Origin: Ephemerocybe angulata
Lineage: Eukaryota; Basidiomycota; Agaricomycetes; Agaricales; Psathyrellaceae
NCBI GenBank assembly: GCA_013368325.1
Contig: JAACJK010000170.1
Location: 1-64,000, forward strand
Reading direction: 5' to 3'
DNA: 64,000 bases
This document shows, piece by piece, positions 29,358-41,200 of this stretch (positions are counted from its first letter, which is position 1; each line of letters begins with the position of its first letter). Position numbers and translations under genes: made by a program. The notes beneath the pieces were generated by a model. The model was not told the DNA's origin, did no database searches, and was given only the letters and a program-made list of their open reading frames with translations.

Positions 29358-31502
29358 TCAGCTCTCCTGCGCCTGGTCGGCTCCTGTACGCATGATTATG
29401 TAGCCCGGGGGTAAGATACGCTGCAAGGCAGCCGCTAGTGAGTCTTCTTGCACCGTATACTCACCGTTCGTTACGGATCGCGACGCTGTATCGTCCAACC
29501 ACTGTAAGCACTGCGCAATACCTTCATGCACACCTTCGACCCCATCACGAAACGAGTAGCAGTATTCTTCCAGGTTATTCCTCCTCTGCGTCAAGGCTTC
29601 GTACTGCCTGTCGAGTGCTGGACGATTGAGGACGTTAATGATATACAAATGCGGAATGGATTAATTCGGCGTACCATCCCACTCCCTCGCACGGTTCTTG
29701 AGCCTATCTTTCTCATATTGGGGCATCCTCCCCACTCTGACCTCCATACTTCTCGTCTGGCCCCTTTCTCCCCCTACTACCTCGGCAGTCACTACTATTC
29801 TTCCTCGAGCGTCGATATCGAAGGATACCTGGATTCGGCGTACTTCACTGTTGGGCAGACTCCGTATTCCATGCAGCTCAAAACAGCCGAGAAAGGTATT
29901 CGCCGTAGGAATGTCACTTTCCCCCTCGTATACCTGAATGCTAACGGTGGATTCAGATATACCGTCGATGGATGAGCAGCTGAAAGTTTCAGTCTTCTTC
30001 GTAGGGATTGTCGAGTTCCGCGGAAGTGTGCGGCTGAACGCTCTCTCGTGAGGTGACCCACCGTCCGAGGGTAGGGTTTTGAACTCCCCTGCGTCATTAC
30101 CTCGAGTGACGGCAACACCAAGCGACTGAGGGACGACATCAAGGAGTAGAATGGTGTCCAACCAGTCCCGGGGACCATGGATCTTCCCTTCCCCGAGCAC
30201 TGCCGCCTGGATCGCGCATCCGAAAACAACGGCCTCGTCGAGGTCCCGCACGGAGGTAATTGAGGGATTGGTCTCACTGAAGTAGGCCTTCAGTTCATCG
30301 ACAATACCAGTCATCCTCGTGGCTCCGCCGACAAGAAGAATCTCCTGGATGCTCGACTTCGTGACAGGTGACTTTGATGTGGAAGATTGGGAGACGACCT
30401 GAGCGGCCTGGTCAAGGATGGCTTCAAACTTCGACTCGCAGCGAACGTTGAGCTCGTCCCTAGAGATTGGGAATATATAGTGAACGTCTCCCGATATATC
30501 TAGCTCGACGGAGGCTTTGAGGGAGGAAGAGAGCAGTACCTTCGCCCGCTCGCAGGACGCTTGCAGACGACCCATCAGACGAGGGTTATCTATAACGCTC
30601 ACACCGTGCTTTCGCCTGATGTGCATTGTCAAAGTCGCTTCCGCCAAGCCGTAAGTTGCTAGAGGCTGAGACGACCTCAACAACTCCTTCTTCGGTTACC
30701 ATCGCACTGACACTGGTCGTCCCTGCGCCGACATCGATCACCAACATGCGCTTCTCGCCTCCCCCGCCCAGCCCGGCTCCGGCCCACGAGTACGACCCAT
30801 AGTAGACGACGGCGGCGGAGGTCTCACCCAGGAGGTATGGTTCTTCAAGCCCAGCAATCTCGCACGCGTCTTGTACAGCCTGTCGTTGGATTCTACTGAA
30901 CCCAGGCGGGATAGAGACAACCGCGCGGTGAACCTTTTCTCCTGTGTACGCCTCCGCCATCCTAACCATCTTTGAAAGCTGTACTGCAATAATTTCCTCG
31001 GGTGCCTATGTGTTATGAGTACTACGATGGGCATCGATGTGATCATTAATTGCTCACAAAGCTCTCTTTCCTGTCCCGCACCTCCACTTCGATATGTGGC
31101 ACCCCGCCGATGTCCACGTACGAAAACGGCGACTTCCTGATGTCTTCCTGAATCTCCAGATCCCGGAATCCGTGCCCAAGGACGCGTTTCACGCCGAATA
31201 TACTATGGATACGTCACCAGGAGCTTTCCTGGTTGAACACAAATGACGACTCACGTATTCTTCGGATTGACCGATTGCTGCAACTTTGCCCTACCACCAA
31301 CTAAACGACCATCCCTGCTAAACGATACGTAGCTCGCAAAACTCCTGTTCCCCTCCTCGTCTGGGATGATCTCAGGGTGGCCATTGCGCCAGACAGCAAC
31401 ACGACTGCAGGATGCAGAAAATGAGCGCCGAGCGGTGCCGCCGAAGGATCAGCACCGGATTACTTGCCTACGCTGTGTACCGAGGTCTATACCGATGTTC
31501 AT
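29358..31502 (-). pseudogene. Hsp70-like chaperone ATPase, frameshifted
   Basis: The probable start is ATG 31502-31500 (MNIGIDLGT, phosphate-binding loop 1). Further exons are 31404-31255, 31202-31058 and from 31005, then the last exon after an intron at about 29611-29661. Readable signatures: PEIIPDEEGNRSFASYV; VHRAVVSIPPGFS with Q-R-Q-A-V; LVIDVGAGTTSVS (second phosphate loop); ILLVGGATRMTGI (third signature); and a substrate-binding domain with DVVPQSLGV. Near 30620-30630 the frame of LRLGGSDFDNA does not join the next segment (HIRRKHGVSV), with a short loss, so the ATPase domain is broken. The exon 1/2 junction is also not cleanly in phase. No EEVD or HDEL tail is present. Confidence 0.8.
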
Positions 31503-31652
31503 CGTCTGTCTTCCCCAGGATTGCTTTGAGATGGTGGTGGTAACGATGACAGTTCGACAACAGCCTTGGGCGCTTACGGAGACAAAGCGGCCGGCCGGCG
31601 GCATCAAGCACGAGATCCGGCGCATCGTGATGACCGGCCGGGACCGACCCAC

Positions 31653-33255
31653 ATAGCTGATAGCACTGCTCTCAAACAGTGTTCATCGGCCTATTAATCT
31701 ACCTGCATCTACCTCCCATCACAGGTCAATCCTTTCTTTATTCTACTATAGCTAGTAGTTCTTTGTCTCCCTATTTCTCACAGCTGACTAGTGATACTCC
31801 CTATCATCTCGTAGACCCACCGTTCTATCTTCATCACAGTGGATTAGATCGCGCTTGGTGACACTGGCAGATGGCCGACCCTGAGAACCGTCTCTACGCC
31901 ATGTATGGCCGGGGCCCGACGAAAAATGGATCTATCTAAACAACGCTCGATTTTGAGCTGGACTCAGGGACTTTCCGGCTGTGAGTCCAAACATCACAGT
32001 CAGGACACCATGAACTGTTACCTCGAGCCTGACAAATAGGCCATAGTGTCCCCCGCTAATCAAGCTCTATAAAAGGGAGAAGAAGCGCCGGCCCACTGGA
32101 GCGCCTCTCGCTCCCAGGTGTCGGTGGTTTTGAACTCGGCTTAGCCGCTTAGCAGTCATTTCCAACGGCTGATGCGGTATCGGCTGTGTATTTAGTTACC
32201 GTCAACCAGCGTCAACCGGACCCCGCGACCCGCTCACTGCGACGGCCATGTGGGATATACCAATTGCATATCGGGGCCATATGGCGCATACACGCTGGGG
32301 TTTTAGTCCTCTCCCCAACCTCTCTCCCTTGTCACCTTACTTCGACCATCCCTTCGTCCCAGTCCTCCATCCTCACTATTTCTAATAAGCCTTGACTCAA
32401 GTACAGATTGACACTATGGGACCAAGATATTCGAAAACAAGGCGCACTTCAACGAGCGCCTGCGTGAGCTCGCTAAGTAGATTGGGCGAGACGAGAAAGA
32501 ACAGCCATCATGATGTACTGTACCAATTCAATCAATTCGTTAGGGGGTGTGACCCGTGACATCCTTAACGAACTGAGATTTTCGTTAAAGGACATCGTGA
32601 CCGTGACTTTGACGAACTTTTAACGAAATTTCGTCGAATTTTGGCGCGGTAGCGCCCGGTTTTGAAGCCGAATTTGGTAATTTCGCCGCAGATTTCGTCA
32701 AATCTCAGCGTGACCAGTGACTTCCTCGAAATTTCGTTAAAATCAGGGCCTCCGTGACGCGTGACTAACGAATTGATTGAATTAGTACAGTATATGCAGG
32801 ATAGCAGCGAGGAGAGTGCGTTCGCTTGCACGGAGAGGGGACTGTTTTAATTTGGATAGTAAGACCTACGGCCGGTAGCTGCCTTGAGTCTCTCGACCTA
32901 CTTTCATCGCGCCTCTGTATTGTGACACCTGCTACTTATCATCGGAATACGCTCGGATCGTTGTCCAGGACAGTCCAGCCAAGTTGCAGCCAAGGCCCGG
33001 CTACATAAATCAGTGGGAACGTGTGAGAAGATCAATTCAGGAACCTCCCAGCCCTGTTGCTGAGGCACCTGCAGCATGGCCGATTCCCTACCACTGCATG
33101 CGACCTCCCGGCAAGTGCGATCATAACTCGACTCTCACCGCTCACCGTTGGATTACTTTCGACGGCCGATATCATGGAGCGTATCTCTGTTCCATCCCCT
33201 CACGTTCAACAGCTTTCACCCAGCTGAGAAGTGGACACCGAGGGCCAACCCTCGG
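31653..33255. other. 1.6 kb without a supported gene, containing one MITE
   Basis: A TATAAAAG box at about 32068 and a CT-rich stretch at 32310-32360 hint at a promoter, but no coding region follows convincingly. The rest is non-coding plus the MITE at 32518-32789. Confidence 0.5.
32518..32789. mobile_element. Tc1/mariner-like MITE, 272 bp
   Basis: Terminal inverted repeats of about 26 bp start CTGTACCAATTC at 32518 and end GAATTAGTACAG at 32789, with one mismatch. TA dinucleotides flank both ends (32516-32517 and 32790-32791). A TA target and short non-coding body fit a Tc1/mariner-derived MITE. The interior is rich in AACGAA/TTCGTT repeats and is itself partly palindromic. Confidence 0.75.
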
Positions 33256-33260
33256 ATGTC

Positions 33261-34964
33261 ATGTCTGATCTAACTCTCGAAGATGCCATTGCGGTGGTGG
33301 AGACCTGGAATATAACGAACGTGAGTAGTGCTTCATACTATGCAACTCGAGTACTCATGCCTTCCTGCGCCCAGTACGTCCTATGTGCGCCTGCGAGCTT
33401 ATTTCCTGTGTTGCACTTCCGGAGACTAACCATATCACATCGTCGTATTGACCGTACATAGTGGCGACGTTTGTTGGATTGGTACGTACCTTAACCACGC
33501 TAAGTATCATGGAGAGCTCATGACGCTTTTCGAGCATAGCTGTACTACTACGTGACCACGTTCGACGAAGAAGTCGCGAAGATCTGGCCTCAGCCCACAT
33601 TCAAGATAGGCAGAGTCCTCTTTCTGGCATTACGATACTCGACTATCCTCGCAACCTCCCTTGAGCTAACCGGTGAGTAGAACATGCTCCGCTCGCCCCG
33701 ACCACCCTGACTCACCTGTATAAGCTGGCTATCCGGCATACATAAACATGAGTATTCCGGTAAGCTCGCCCTGCGTACTTCTCCTCCTGTCACGCTAAAC
33801 TCGCTTTGGGCTCAGGCATGCACAAACGTATTCAAGTTATGGTGGGCTTGCGTCGCGATGGGGAATGTCTTTGCGGAGGGTATGTTCGCATGAACTCAAA
33901 TGAAATCAATGATATAGGGTGCTAAGGCTCAGTTAGCTATCTTCTGGATATGCCTGTATGCGCTACTGGGCGGAAAGCGAAAGTATATATACCTGTTGGG
34001 AGCCGGCTTTATGGTGAGCACAGCTTTAAGTTTCCCCTTCGTCGCTCACCGTTTTCAGGCATTTGCATTACCGATAATTGCTCTTCAAAGCGTATATATC
34101 TTTCCTTGGCGTGGTACGAAAGCTTCTCCGGAGTACCCCTCATAAGCAAATCTGAACTGACATTGTTTTCTAGCAACTGCAGTTGATCCGTTCGAGAGCG
34201 CCGTTCTCGGAAAGCCTTGCGCATATAGTACGGAAAATAGCAACTTGGAGCTCTATCCCATTGCCGCTTACCTTGCGTTCGCAAGAGCTATCGGTGAGCA
34301 TCCCATCAACTCTCTACATGATGTTGCCTGACCTCTACTTCGAGTCATCGCAATCGTTGCTGTTGTAACCTTGTTTGTAAGGTATAGGCGCCATAACAGT
34401 TCACTTATAAACGTGGTTAAGCGGGAGGGAGGAATGTACTATATTTCAGCGGCAGGTGAGCCTCGTCGTAGTTGGATTCTCTGCCATGATACTGACCCTG
34501 AACCCACGCAGTGCTCCACTTCTTCGTTGGACTAACGTCAAATGTGGGCTCAGGAGTACGTACCACGTCCCACTAGGCTGAACGCCAGCCCGCTTTCCGA
34601 ACGATAAAGTCTAAATATATTGCCCCAGATTGAAGACAGATATGCGATTGCCGCTGCGTACGCTCCGTTTCTACTACCCTCTCTGATACGAACCGCTAAT
34701 AAGGCGAGCTCATCTAGTGTTCGAAGACTTTTGATCCCTATTTTTGCGGATCGACTGCTTCTGAAGATGCAGCGACTATACTATCCGGGAACCGAGATCA
34801 TCTCCACGATGATGTTCGAGAACAAGTCTCACTTTGACCGGCGCCTACGCGAGATCGCGAATGAGACTGACGGAGGCATTTCTACGGACGGAGACGGGAC
34901 GGTGCACGGCGGGGACATACCAATCGAGCTGACACGAACACGGACAGACAATCAGCCAGTATGA
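33261..34964 (+). CDS. DUF6533 family integral membrane protein (2)
   Basis: ATG 33261 opens an acidic N-terminus (MSDLTLEDAIAVVETWN). Exons then encode VATFVGL, YYYVTTFDEEV-x3-IWPQP (about 33540-33600), a helix ending SLELT, a second helix (NVFKLWWACVAMGNVFAE), a third (LAIFWICLYALL), a fourth (AFALPIIALQSVYIF), an ectodomain-like loop, then a helix with a KREGGMYY motif, and the C-terminal ADRLLLKMQRL / STMMFEN region to TGA 34962-34964. Motif order equals the gene at 26201-28025. The first splice junction leaves the frame one base short, so either the first intron was mis-read by me or a 1-nt lesion exists there; the rest reads cleanly. Confidence 0.72.
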
Positions 34965-35244
34965 TTTCATTCAATCTTCTGTATGTAGTTAAAACTTATG
35001 ATATTGGACCTCGGGCTTAATGTGTACGGAATTCGATTTTGCTTTTAGATTTGGTGCGGTCAAACTCGAATGAATGGGTTGACGAAGTAGAACATTCTGG
35101 TTGGGACCGCTCGAGACTCGATAGCCGGTGAACGTTTGAACCTCGACAGCACCTCTGAAAGCTCGAGAGTTGAGCAGGAGGCACAACGTCGAGACTCGAG
35201 ACCTACGGCGCTTATTTCGCTCGGAAAGTAAGAGAAAAAGTAAT
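34965..35244. other. Short intergenic region with tRNA terminator
   Basis: The A-run at 35234-35239 gives a T-run on the minus strand, just downstream of the tRNA, a fitting Pol III terminator. Nothing else recognised. Confidence 0.6.
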
Positions 35245-35316
35245 TGACCACCGCAGGGGTCGAACCTGCAATCTCCTGATTCGTAGTCAGACGCGATGCC
35301 ATTTCGCCAGGCGGCC
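35245..35316 (-). tRNA. tRNA-Arg (anticodon ACG)
   Basis: A 72-nt sequence folds as a complete cloverleaf on the minus strand: 7-bp acceptor stem (two G-T pairs), 4-bp D stem, 5-bp anticodon stem with a 7-nt loop CTACGAA (anticodon ACG, reading CGU and by inosine CGC/CGA), 5-nt variable arm, and a 5-bp T stem with loop TTCGACC. Discriminator base A. No intron. A T-run follows as terminator. Confidence 0.96.
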
Positions 35317-35807
35317 GATATAAAACTAAGAGTCAAAGCAATTAATAGCCCGATTTCGGAGGAGACATGAACCTCCCGTCTCAAAAAGACAGTCCGTGTT
35401 CAGCCCATCTCGCTGCATCTGAACCAGATCTGTTTCCAAGTTGAAGCCTGTCCACTGTAGTCGGCAGAACCCGCGGCCTATGCCACGGACACTCAGCATG
35501 AAGAAGCCCAGAAGCCTCTGAGAGCCATGGTTTATCGACTGTGTGTCTACTTCACGGCATAGTGCTGTGTTTCGAGCCCCCCTAAAACCGCTACTTTACT
35601 TCGGCTTCCACACCATGGCTTCTGTAAACACGGATAGTGAGAAGATCTACCCAGAAGTCGCAGAACCTCGCCTACTTGCTATTGAGCAACCCCATAGTGT
35701 TATAACCTCAGCAGGCTTCGTCAGCTTATCCCAAATCCTTAAATTCCAGCATCCTAGCTCGTCGTGACGTTCACACTGGAAGCACACGGCTGTACCTACT
35801 ACACGAG
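35317..35807. other. Upstream region of the first MFS transporter
   Basis: An ATG at about 35615 opens a short frame (MASVNTDSEKIYPEVAEP) that ends before the transporter start. It could be an upstream exon or nothing. No other signal was found. Confidence 0.4.
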
Positions 35808-38267
35808 ATGCACGCACGCCCGGAAAACGGAAAGGTTGACTCGATAGAGAATGAAAAGCTCGGGGTCGAGCCTCCAATTTCCAATGTAGACATCGACCCC
35901 GAGGAGGAGCGGCGCCTCTTGAAAAAGTTGGACTGGATTTTACTACCCTTGTTCACGATGATATGTGAGTAGCAAGAACTTGAACAATCGTAATACCTCC
36001 CACTTACAACGAAATACACCAGACTGTTGCAACTTCATTGACCGGTGCGGAGATTTCAGACTCGTCGTCGAATAACGTTGAGCGTCATGATAGGACTTCA
36101 ATAGGTGGGGTTGTCGTTTGGCCTGATGCCACACCTCACTCTACATACTAACTCATGCGGCATGCCTCAGGAAATGCTCGAGTCGCAGGTGAGTATTGAC
36201 CGATTTCTAGCTTGTACTCTGCATAACCAAAGGTTGATGCTCTAGGTCTCGAGACGGACCTTGGCATGACCGGATTCGATCTCAACATTGCGCTCACCAC
36301 ATTCTATATTGCTGTATGTACCCAACATGGATATACTCCGCGCAGCCTCACAGGTCTCCTTCAACTGCAGTACATCAGCGCCGACATTCCTTCAAATCTC
36401 CTCTTGAAACAATGGGGATCCAACTGGCTCGCATTTCTCGTTTTAGGGTTCGGAGCAGTGTCTATAGGGGCTGCATTCGTCCAGAACTATGCTGGGCTCA
36501 TCGTCACACGTGTGTTCCTGGGTCTAGCGGAGGGAGGAACACTGGTACGTACAACTCCACTTTACAAGCGCCTTTCGCAGTTCATGATACACCCCTTAGT
36601 CCGCGCTTGTCTATATTATCTCCAGGGTGCGTATCCACATCCTGCGACCTCTGCGATTCTCGCATAACCGGCATGGTCAAATTCATTACACGGTACACCA
36701 ACGCTGACCCATGCTGACTAGTATTACCGAAGAAGCGAGCTCGTTTTGCGTGTGGGGATTTTTTTCGGCACGTCTCCGAGTATAGCAGGAGCATGTGAGT
36801 GCCCTTTAATGCGTTCTTGGACGGTTCCTCACACGCATCATGTAAACTGATAGTTGGTGGGCTTCTCGCTTCTGGCCTTCTGAGGGTTCCTGACTTCGGA
36901 ATGGTGAAGACCTGGAGGAAGGTACGTGACCACGAAACAGAACGTGCGGGCCTAATTGGCTGATGAGATGACAGATATTCCTTATTGAAGGTCGAGAGAA
37001 TCACCCCAATCTACGTTTGACATCAGGATAACGAGCGTTCCCTGACTAGGCATCATCACGACAGTTTTCGGGCTAGTTCTACTCCTCATCGTTCCGGAGG
37101 ACCCCAGCAAGTCAAAGATCCTGAACGCCGCAGAGCGGAGCCTAGCCTTAGCACGAATAGATGCCGACCAGGTTATCAAGACGCAAGGAAAGAAGGAAAA
37201 GACGACCTTGAAGCTTGTATTGAGATCTTTCAACTTCATCGTGAGTCATGTCTGGACTCTGCACCTGTAAGCACGATCTAATGTTTCGTTTCTAACCCAA
37301 GACTATCGCGTGTATCATCTGCTACATCATGGTCAACATGTCTTTCCAAGGCATGAGCCTCTTCATGCCATCAGTGATCCGAACACGTACGTACCGCACT
37401 ACACATTGTCGTAGGCCCAGGGCGCTTAACTTAACCTCGCACTCCAGAGGGAAATTACAGTACGTGCTGGTATATTTGCCCTGCAGGATCCCCCATCTCA
37501 CATCCAGGACATTCAAACAGCAACAATTGAGGTTCAGCTACGGACTGTGCCGCCCTATGTCGCAAGCGCCTTCTGGGTGATCCTCAACGCGTGGATAAGC
37601 GCCCGTATCAAGATGAGGTCTGTGCCCCTATTCTGTAACGCTCTAATAATGGCAGTCGGATATATCATATCTGTGACGACGAAGAACTCCAAAGCTAGGT
37701 AATTAAAACCATTTCTTGCGTCAGGACGCTGATATATAATTTTGCTCGAGCAGATATGCAGCGTGTTTCCTGATTATGATGGGTGCATCTGTCTGTGGAC
37801 CAATGGTGCGTGGTCGCTCTCAGCGAAGGTGGATTCAAGTTATCCATGTGCTTCTACATGTGTCTTTTTCCGCCAGATCATGACCTGGGGTACCGATAAC
37901 GCCGCTCCAGATACAGTCAGAGCTGTGGTCACAGGTGCAATTCCAGGCTTCGGCGCCGTGGGTGCGATCCTAGCGTACGTTGTTCATTCAAGTCGTACTC
38001 ATGTCACAGGCACCTCGCTGAGCTATCCATATCAATAGGGTATGGACATATGCTCCGACGGACGCTCCGGACTATCGCAAAGGCAACCTCGCGAACCTCG
38101 CTGCGATATCTGCTGTTTGTCTTCTGGTAGTCGCAACGGCCATCTATATATGGGACGAGAATCGCAAACGCGCGAGGGGCGATAGAGACGGGAGGCTAGA
38201 AGGCAAGACCGAGAAGGAGCTGGCCGACCTAGGATGTTACCACCCTCAATTTCGCTATCAGATCTGA
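35808..38267 (+). CDS. MFS transporter, allantoate/nicotinate permease (Dal5-like) family (1)
   Basis: About 14 short exons give a 12-helix major facilitator. The start at ATG 35808 leads into an acidic tail and LLKKLDWILLPLFTM (before helix 1). Then come CNFIDR, TSIGNARVAGLETDLGM (split over three tiny exons), a helix with SADIPSNLLLK (36360-36420), RVFLGLAEGGTL, YYRRSELVLRVGIFFG, VPEDPSKSK in the central loop, SFQGMSLFMPSVIRT, ISARIKM, WGTDNAAPDT and the C-tail HPQFRYQI ending at TGA 38265-38267. These are standard motifs of fungal anion:cation symporters of the Dal5/Tna1/Vht1 type. The substrate cannot be told. All junctions checked were in frame, so it is probably functional. Confidence 0.85.
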
Positions 38268-41200
38268 GCTGAGACGGGGAAGATCCAGTAATTGCGCTCC
38301 CGGAATGAATATCATATCATCTTCATACATAGGACTCAACGACATACAGCTTCCGCCAAGTGCGAGCATGCGAAGGGGCAGGTCGTACATACCGCATATA
38401 CTATCCGACCTGAACCCAGGCGCCAGGCCCCTAGCCTGGCACTGGCGTTTTCGCCTTTCGACTCGTCTCGTTTCTTGCGGGCGATCGCGTGGCATGGCAT
38501 GGCATGGAGTGCAACACTCCAAGCACATGTCCCAAATGAGACCTCCTATTCCCTAGTAAGCTCAAAATGGCTAGACGGTGCCCAGGGTAAAGGACCCACT
38601 GTACCCCTTGATCCACCTCACTCAGAGCCCACCCATTCATCAACGCAGACGCGGCGGAACAACCAAATCTCCTCCACAATGACTATAAACGACCTCGCAG
38701 AGTCGTTACGTGGATCCCGCTGGCTGAGCAAAATCGTTAGAACGACTAGCAATAGTTTCAAGTCGAGCGATTGGGAGAACAGGGAGGGGATATGCGGGGA
38801 TGAATTTCATGTAATCATCTCTCCTACTGGAGTCAGCGTCAAAACCGTCGAGTACGATAGAGGGAGAGGAAGTGAGTATGCCAGGACCCCAGATCCCGGT
38901 TCTCAAAATCAAAAGAGTGAGTACCAGGCGTGCCCGGCCCGTGCGCTCGAGCGCTAGGAGTACGAGACGCAGTTTCGCGTATTTGTCCTATTCGAAATGA
39001 CTTCGATACTCGAAGAGCGCAGTCAGTCGAGAAGAGCACACCAAGGTTGACGAGCGCCAGTCCCTTTCACGATTCATCCAGGACCTAGATTCATCCACCC
39101 CCATGCTTCCACGTATTCAAAACTGCACGATCACCGCAGGCCACACGCATCGACGCGTAGAGGAACGAACACCGAACGAGGACGAGTATAGTTGCGCCTC
39201 GCAATACTAAGCGCTAAATCAAGTCGCACCTTGTATAGACCCTCCCCCCTACGGCTCTTCCATCGGGCAGCAACCTTCGCCCACAGGTCTGATGATGACG
39301 TCGCCGAGCGGGCCAAGGCTATCGGCTCACTCTGGAAACTACTTGAGACGTAGGAGAGTTCAGATTGTCCCAAATCAAAGGTTACCATTTTCTCCCTGTA
39401 TCCGCATGCGTCGCCGTGAAGAGGGTGCAGGCGGTCGTGGCATGGGTAGCCCACCGCGCGAGTCGGCAATTCTGCCTTGTTGGACGCTGCTACGATAGAC
39501 TAGGTAGCTCGTACAAGAGGGAAACACGACGGTCAACGCACCAAAGTCGAGGACCGCAGAGCCTAGATACTCATCGCAACCCATCCAACACGTCTTCCCC
39601 CTTGTCCATCTGGGGAGGGATAGTCAAACCCTACGATGTCGCGAGCCAAGTTCTCAGGCATTGAAGGCAAACTGGTCATGCATTCGTGGGGCTGCGATCA
39701 TGAATACGACAAACGGCGTAACGGTATTGTACACATGGAAGTATATATCCTGCACGCAAATTAGCTCATAATCCAGGAGAAAGTAAGACTGCGCGCACAT
39801 ACCGATAGAAATATCGCATGCCCTTCACTGTTCCTTACACCTTTCGATCCATAATCGTCTCCTCTGTAATTCAACATTCGCTTGTATCGCTATACTTCCG
39901 CAAAGGCTCCATCCATCGGTCTTCGCACAAGAAACAGGGGGTTGAAGACGAAAAGGAGAAGAAATGCAGTCCTGTGCTAGTTATGTGCGCAAGTAGAGGG
40001 CTGCGGGAGGGCCGATAGACTCTAGAGGGAGGTGAAGCGGAGGCTTGTGGGAGGAAGCAGCTGGTTCTCCTGGTTCTGACTCAGTGACTGGGCCCGTGCG
40101 CACACGAATCGAAACGCAGCCGAATTCTCACGCTCCCGGCTTCAAGGCCACTCTCCCACTTCTTAAAAGGCCCAGGACGACCTCATCTACTCAACCAAGA
40201 GAAATAGCTTCCAAGCACAAGCTAAGCATATAACTCCCCGAACCAGCACAAAAAGACCTGCTCCTGAGTATCATAGCCCAGATAATTGGATTAGCCGAGG
40301 CAGGCATGAAGTATTGACGTACGGATCGCCCATGCTCATGACGAATGGCTGGCTTCCGTCTGTGGGCCAAAGAGCGAAAGAGCGGGATTATTGAAGGGTC
40401 GAGTGTCCCAGACAATTTCAAAAAAGAGCAGTGGGAGGCGAACGGGGTGGGTATCGGGGCAGTCGGTTCCGAAGAATTGAAGTCCGTCAGTCTTCGGTCC
40501 TAGAGGGTGGGCGACGTGGCTCTACAACGTACATGTTAGCTAACTGACTGCACTCTTCCCGCGCTGACTCACAGGAGTGACTTTCGGAGTCGAGGTGGAT
40601 CCCATCCCAGCATCTACGGAGAGGTAAGTTATGGACGATATCCAGCATTTTGTGAGACACACTGAGGGAAGTAGATGTTTGAGCGTATGCCCCCGGGGCA
40701 CATTTTCTTGAGTAGATCGAAAGAGTCCTCTGGACCTACACTTGAAGTTCAGATCTGTGGTACTAACAAAGCACCGGAATGAGACAGCTTTGGCTTCAGT
40801 GAGGTTGGGGTCGATGTCATCGCTTCGCTTGTTGGGATGACCGACTATCATCCGGAAGCCCTATGCAAAGTGGATGACCGGTTAGGACTTGGAGGTATTA
40901 AGCCGGATTGACCTAGTGATCAGGGCGGGGGTTGGCCGGGCTTACCTTTCTGAATGCGACAATGTCGAGGTTCTTTGTTGGGGCGCGAGGCTGGAAGTAG
41001 TAAACCGTCATCCCACCATTCTGGTACCCAGGGCCGGCCCTGTTGTGATTTGCGATTTGAGGAACCTATGAAAGGAATGCCAGGGTGCACCAGGTTCTTC
41101 TGGTTTGGAGAGCTGATATGAATAGAATAGATCAGCTGATGTCACGAACCTGTGGAAACCCTGGGCTCACGTAAGTGCGCTTCGCACTGGGAAACGCGGC

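Noticed and set aside
32565..32831. An 88-codon minus-strand frame
   Set aside because: It lies almost entirely within the TA-flanked MITE and reads across its inverted repeats.
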